A stretch of 64,000 nucleotides of DNA, taken from NCBI RefSeq assembly GCF_004193775.1, contig NC_041019.1, positions 13,735,020 to 13,799,019 of the forward strand, in the 5' to 3' direction. A program made the translations under genes and the position numbers. Positions within the stretch are counted from its first letter, which is position 1, and each line of letters starts with the position of its first letter. Of the stretch, positions 59,048 through 64,000 are shown piece after piece. The notes below the pieces were generated by a model, which saw only the letters and a program-made list of their open reading frames with translations, did not search any database and was not told the DNA's origin. This DNA is from Glycine soja (lineage: Eukaryota > Streptophyta > Magnoliopsida > Fabales > Fabaceae).

Positions 59048-61008
59048 GGTCTGAAATGAATAAATGACATTTTCATTCACCAACAAAATGATATTTAAGA
59101 ATATATATTAGTAAATTTATATATATACTTATATAAGAATTTACAAATACATATTATATATATGCTTAAATATATATTTTTTCATACCTGAAAAATAGGT
59201 TGTTTTCAGATTACAATCTTAAATTTACTTACAGTCAATTACGTATCTGAAAATAATTTATGTTTCAACGTAGCATCTACCATTAGTCCCATTCTATTAA
59301 GTGATAAACGTGATAGATAGAATGTCACGTCATCAAGCCTAATCACTTAACACGTAAGTAGATCCAACCATGTCATTATTTAGTATTCATTTATTTTAAA
59401 AATCAAATAAAAAAATTGATTTTCATTTTTGAAGCCTCCATGCCTTTGGTTGTTGTTGCAAATTTTGAATCCTAAAGGAGGCTCTTGGAAATTTTGAACC
59501 CTAATAGCGTTTTTGGTTGATGGGTGAAGGAATGAATGAAAATGGTAGGTCATCATCATCGTCCTCATCTCCTGTATGGTGAAGTGCAAATGTCCCACTA
59601 TTATGTTCACATCATGTAGTGTGAACCATTTGGGGAGAAGGCTTTGGAGATGGCCACGCTAGAATGTAAGCAAATGCTGATTTTGTGTTTTGTTTTGGAT
59701 TTCATTTTCTTATGTTGCTTGTTTAATTGGTATTGTGAAGTAGGAATCCAATTCCCAGCACAACCTTCTTCTCAATAGTTTGTAGTTGACACCGTTTAAT
59801 TCTTTTGCTTGAATTTCTAATAATTGTTATTGGTGCCTTGCGTTTAGGAGCAAGTTTCTTAAGTGTTTCATTGGCAGATATGTTGTGCCCATGGTGCCCG
59901 TACAAAATTGAAATTTCTGAAAATTAATTCATGAAGTTGATGTAAATAAGTACAAAATTAATGCATTGACATTGATGCAATTAGTACCATTGTGTGCCTA
60001 TTTCTAGGTTTGGGCTGTTGCTTTTGATGAGGACCAAAAGCTTTTCGTATAGACAAAATTAAGCATGCATAAAAAATTAACCTTATTCTTTTTGCTTGTA
60101 CATTTGATTTGGGGGATGTCATTCCTTTGATGCTGAAAACGACTAGTTTAAACTCCCTAAGTAGCTGGGAATTGGATTTGTGTGACTTCAAAATGTTGAT
60201 CTCCTCCCTAAGTAGCTACCCAATTCCCACACTTTTGGTAATGTGAGAAATCATACTTACACCATGTTGTCCTCTCAAGGTTATACAACCAATGATATGC
60301 AACTTCATTGATGTCCTTAATCTCTTGCATTTAATGTTTCCGCAACTGTTCATATGTAGCATTAGCAGCCCCCATCATCATATCTTTGAGCATTACCCCA
60401 CCACCAATTTTGTTTCTTAAAATTGTTCTAAAGATGTCATAGGCAGAACCTGTGTTCTCTATCGATCTTGGAAATTCTAGAAAAATTTGTTGCAATCCCT
60501 GCACATAAAGCAACTCATCAAAATAATCCAAAAAATATCCCCAACTTATTAATCTACAATCCAAAAATTAGTTGTTTACCTTCTGTCAGGCCCTAATTTC
60601 GTTCGGGGACGATCATTTGCGAAAGTTTGGATTCTTGCCAGTCGAATTGAGCTGCTTAACACCATGTGAGAAAGCATACTTACACCATGTTGTCTTCTCA
60701 ATGTTTTACTACCAATGATATGTAGCTTCATTGATGTCTTTCATCTGTTGCATTTTATGTTTCCACAACTGTTCATATGTAGCTTTAGCAACCCCCATCA
60801 TCAGATCTTTGAGCATTACCCCACCACCAATTTTTTTTTTCTGAAAATTGTTCTGAAGTTGTGGTAGGCAGAACCTGTGTTTTCTATCTATCTTGGAAAT
60901 TCTAGAAAAACTTGTTGCATTCCCTCCACATAAAGCAAGTCATCAAAATAATCCAAAAAATATCACCAACTTATTAATCTACAATCCAAAAATTAGTTGT
61001 TTACCTTC
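59048..61008. mobile_element. MULE segment with LTR stub, unit 7
   Basis: GRF-like exon (+) from 59576. First transposase remnant (-) at about 60240-60564, interrupted near 60160 by a local AGTAGCTGGGAATTGG rearrangement. LTR head 60594-60662, then second remnant to about 60830. Confidence 0.6.
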
Positions 61009-62063
61009 TGTCAGGCACTAATTTTGTCCGGGGCGATCATTTGCTAAAGTTTGGATTCTTGCCAGCTGAATTGAGCTGCTTAACACTTATTGTCGTGCAA
61101 TATGTAAGGTTTTTCGAAGTTTTGGAAGAGAATTAAAATACCTATAAAAGGAGGGCAAAAGGGTCATTTTGGGACTTTTTTCAGACCCCTAGGCCCACCA
61201 GAAAACTTTGGACTGGGCGAGTAAGGTTGCTTCAAGTTGAAGCAATAGCTCGTCTGGGCGAGCTGTTGTTCAACCTCTTCCCCTCATTTCCTATAATTAG
61301 GCGTGAGGGGGATGAGGTAATGGGTTCATCTTCTTACATTGAGAGCATTTTAGTGAAATTGGTGAGAAGAAGGAGAAAGAAGAAGAAAAAATGAGGCCGA
61401 GGTGCTTCCGAATCGCTTCCGTGATCGATTCCTACACCGTTCTTCGTCCCTTCTTCGTCCGTACTTCGTTCCACAACCGATTAGTTTTTATTTTGAAGCT
61501 TTGAATTCACTCTATGCACCCTTAGGGGTCCCTCTTGTTGCTTTTCACATCTTCATCTCATTCCTCTACCATTAGTGATCTCATTTCTTTGTGTAAAGCG
61601 ATTTCAACCGATCGTTTGTGCTGTAATCTCACCTTATCACTGTAAAATAAAATTTCAATCGATCGTTTGTGAAGTAATCTCGGTTTATTAATGTAAAATA
61701 AAGTTTGAACCGATTATTTACTTTGCAAGTCTTCTTTTAATGAGTTTGAAAGTAAATAACTAAAACCAAAGTTAAAATCAACACATAAACAAGCTTTTAT
61801 CCATGAAAATCACCTGAATCCGTTCAAAAGTCGAACGCCTTAATGGTCTCTTTTACTTTTATCAGTTAATATGAACCTTTCAGAAAGTTTAAAATCAACC
61901 CTACGCGTAACTTTCTCACTTTTAAAGAACTACGTAGGTCTGAGCTCCTCATCGCACTTGAGGATACGTAGGAGCAAAAGCCACGCTCTTATTGACCCCA
62001 AAAGGTAAAAATCATAAAAAAGGGGAAAATAAATAAATATTGAAGTCATGATTTTGCATACTT
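61009..62063 (+). mobile_element. 3'-truncated LTR, unit 7
   Basis: Starts TGTCAGGCAC and carries the region deleted in short LTRs. It breaks at GATTTTGCATACTTT into MULE sequence (AGGAGCAAGTTTC) with a TTT overlap. PBS and leader are lost. Confidence 0.75.
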
Positions 62064-63002
62064 TAGGAGCAAGTTTCTTAAGTGTTTCATTGACAGATAT
62101 GTTGTGCCCATGGTGCCCCTACAAAATTGAAATTTCTGAAAATTAATGCATGAAGTTGATGTCAGTAAGTACAAAAGTAATGCATTGACATTGGTGCAAT
62201 TAGTACCATTGTATGCCTATTTCTACGTTTGGACTGTTGCCTTTGATGAGGACCAAAAGCTTTTCTTATAGACAAAATTAAGCATGCATAAAAAATTTAC
62301 CTTATTGTTTTTGTTTGTACATTTGATTTGTGTGATGTCATTCTTTTGATGCTGTATAAGACCAATTTAAACTCCACCTCCTCCACCGAAGCACTATGTG
62401 TGACTTCAAAATGTTGATCTACTCCCCAAGTAGCTACCCAATTCTCAGAGTTTTCAACCTCGTAGTCCAAGCTTTTCAGAGGCTTAGGCATAACTTCACC
62501 TAGGTAGTTTTTCAATTTGTCTCTAATGGTTGCAAACTTATTCATGAGATACATTCTAATCCATTGACACATGGTTATGATAGGCTTATCCCTAGCTACT
62601 AGTATTGTAATATTAAAGGACTTACTCAAGTTGTTCATCAAAATATCACACTTTGGGTAATGTGAGAAAGCATACTTACACCATGTTGTCCTCTCAAGGT
62701 TATACAACCAATGATATGCATCTTCATTGATGTCCTTAATTTGTTGCATTTTATGTTTCCATAACTGTTCATAACTAGCTTTAGCAGCCCCCATGATCAG
62801 ATCTTTGAGCATTACCCCACCACCAATTTTTTTTCTTAAAATTGTTGTAAAGATGTCACAGGCGGAACCTGTGTTCTCTATCTATCTTGGAAATTCTACA
62901 AAAACTTGTTGCAATCCCTCCACATAAAGCAACTCATCAAAAAAATCCAAAAAATATCAGCAACTTACTAATCTACAATCCAAAAATTAGTTGTTTACCT
63001 TC
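62064..63002. mobile_element. Additional partial MULE segment
   Basis: Begins in the middle of the MULE segment (AGGAGCAAGTTTCTTAAG, equivalent to about 10446) and runs to the last LTR. It forms a MULE-LTR dimer without an nsLTP gene. Confidence 0.65.
62297..62812 (-). pseudogene. MULE transposase remnant, 171 codons
   Basis: Uninterrupted version without the internal deletion: MLKDLIMGAAKASYEQLWKH, WCKYAFSHYPKCDILMNN, WIRMYLMNKFATIRDKLKNY, NWVATWGVDQHFEV. The frame ends where SWIM-finger sequence is expected. Neither catalytic domain nor zinc finger is present. Confidence 0.75.
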
Positions 63003-64000
63003 TGTCAATCTCTAATTTCGTCTGGGGACGATCATTTGCTAAAGTTTGGATTCTTGCGAGCAGAATTGAGTTGCTTAACACTAATTGCCGCGCAATCCGT
63101 AAGGTTTTTCAACGTTTTGGAAGAGAATGCGGAAAATACACAAAAAGGAGGGCAAAAGGGTCATCTTGGGACTTTTTTCAGACCCCTGGGCCCACTAGAA
63201 AACTTAGGACTGGGCGAGCAATGTTGCTTCTGGTTGGAGCAACAGCTCGCCTGGGCGAGCTGCTGTTCAACCTCCTCTCCTCCTTTCCTGTAAATAGGCG
63301 TGAGGGGGTTGAGGTAATGGGTTCAGCTTCTTACATTGAGAGCATTATAGTGAAATTGGTGAGAAGAAGGAGAAAGAAGAAGAAAGAACGTGGTCGAGGT
63401 GCTTCTGAATCTCTTCCGTGATCGATTCCTACAATGTTCTTCACTGTTCTTCGTTCCTTCTTCGTTCATCGACCGATTAGTTTTTATTTTGAAGCTTTGA
63501 ATTCACTCTATGCACCCTTAGGGGTCCCTCTTGTTGCTTTTCACATCTTCATCTCTTTTCTCTACCATCAGTGATCTCATTTCTTTGTGTAAAGTGATTT
63601 CAACTGATCGTTTGTGTCACAATCTCACCTTATCACTATAAAATAAAATTTCAATCGATCTTTTGTGCTATAATCTCGGTTTATGAATGTAAAATAAAGT
63701 TTGAATCGATCATTTACTTTGCAAGTCATCTTTTAATGAGTTTGAAAGTAAATAACTGAAACCAAAGTTAAAATCAACACAAAAACAAGCTTTTATCCAT
63801 GAAAATCACTTGAATCCGTTCAAAGGTCAAACACCTTAACGGTCTCTTTTACTTTTATCAATTAAAATGAACCTTTCAAAAAGTTTAAAATCAACCCTAC
63901 GCGTAACTTTCTCGCTTTTAAAGAACTACGTAGGTCTGAGCTCCTCATCGCACTTGAGGATACGTAGGAGCAAGAGTTACACTGTTGTTGACCCCAAAGG
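63003..64000 (+). mobile_element. LTR, cut by window end
   Basis: Starts TGTCAATCTC (one of the more diverged heads) and follows the full-length form through the tract near GTTGACCCCAAAGG, where the window stops. Confidence 0.75.

Larger units (their letters stand above)
55027..62063. repeat. Tandem unit 7
   Basis: Starts inside the left arm at CTTTTTTGTTCATATTTATTC (equivalent to about 13638). It lacks the CACTA tail and orphan TATA; 55027-55440 has no gene. It contains copy H, the long-class block, a MULE segment with LTR stub, and a long LTR. Confidence 0.8.

Overview
The window is plant nuclear DNA, most likely from a legume and probably soybean (Glycine). It is AT-rich and gene-poor, with plant-type TATA boxes, an LRR receptor-kinase relic, a plant lipid-transfer-protein family, and several plant transposon classes (CACTA, hAT, MULE, LTR elements). 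The many TAATCGATTA palindromes in an LTR element suggest soybean. The genus is inference; no database was searched.

The main structure is a tandem array of a TE-loaded segment of about 6 to 8 kb carrying one small secreted 8-cysteine protein gene (nsLTP-like, minus strand). There are eight gene copies: A (1487-1821), B (7872-8223), C (15234-15587), D (22194-22547), E (30390-30743), F (44369-44722), G (50873-51226) and H (56649-57001). C to F are intact and encode the same 117-residue protein. G is open but has lost one of the eight motif cysteines. A, B and H are frameshifted. All eight keep a TATA box exactly 84 bp upstream of the start codon.

Layout. Bases 1-4812 are the old left flank: receptor-kinase relic, CACTA terminus, copy A, a 559-bp hAT-type MITE and a second CACTA terminus. 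Units 1 to 7 follow, starting near 4761, 12114, 20086, 27240, 35436, 48650 and 55027; a partial unit starts near 62064 and runs off the window. A full unit reads: 53-bp CACTA tail; AT-rich left arm with an orphan TATA box; array of about 80-bp repeats; three 109-bp repeats; nsLTP gene (minus) with a divergent promoter; MULE-derived segment with a GRF-like exon (+) and transposase remnant (-); LTR (TGTCAGG...GCGACA, 1218 bp or a 620-bp deletion form); primer-binding site and leader; then the next CACTA tail.

Unit 5 was later interrupted by a 5.8-kb non-autonomous LTR retrotransposon (37561-43347) with a perfect 5-bp target duplication. It has a decayed gag, no visible pol, and an intact 379-codon ORF of the plant transposon-protein type behind a palindrome-rich promoter.

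The units fall into shared-deletion classes that are not in simple order, and unit 5 is a mosaic of classes. This points to repeated unequal exchange. The cellular function here is the secreted lipid-transfer-like protein; the rest is transposon debris that has been amplified with it.
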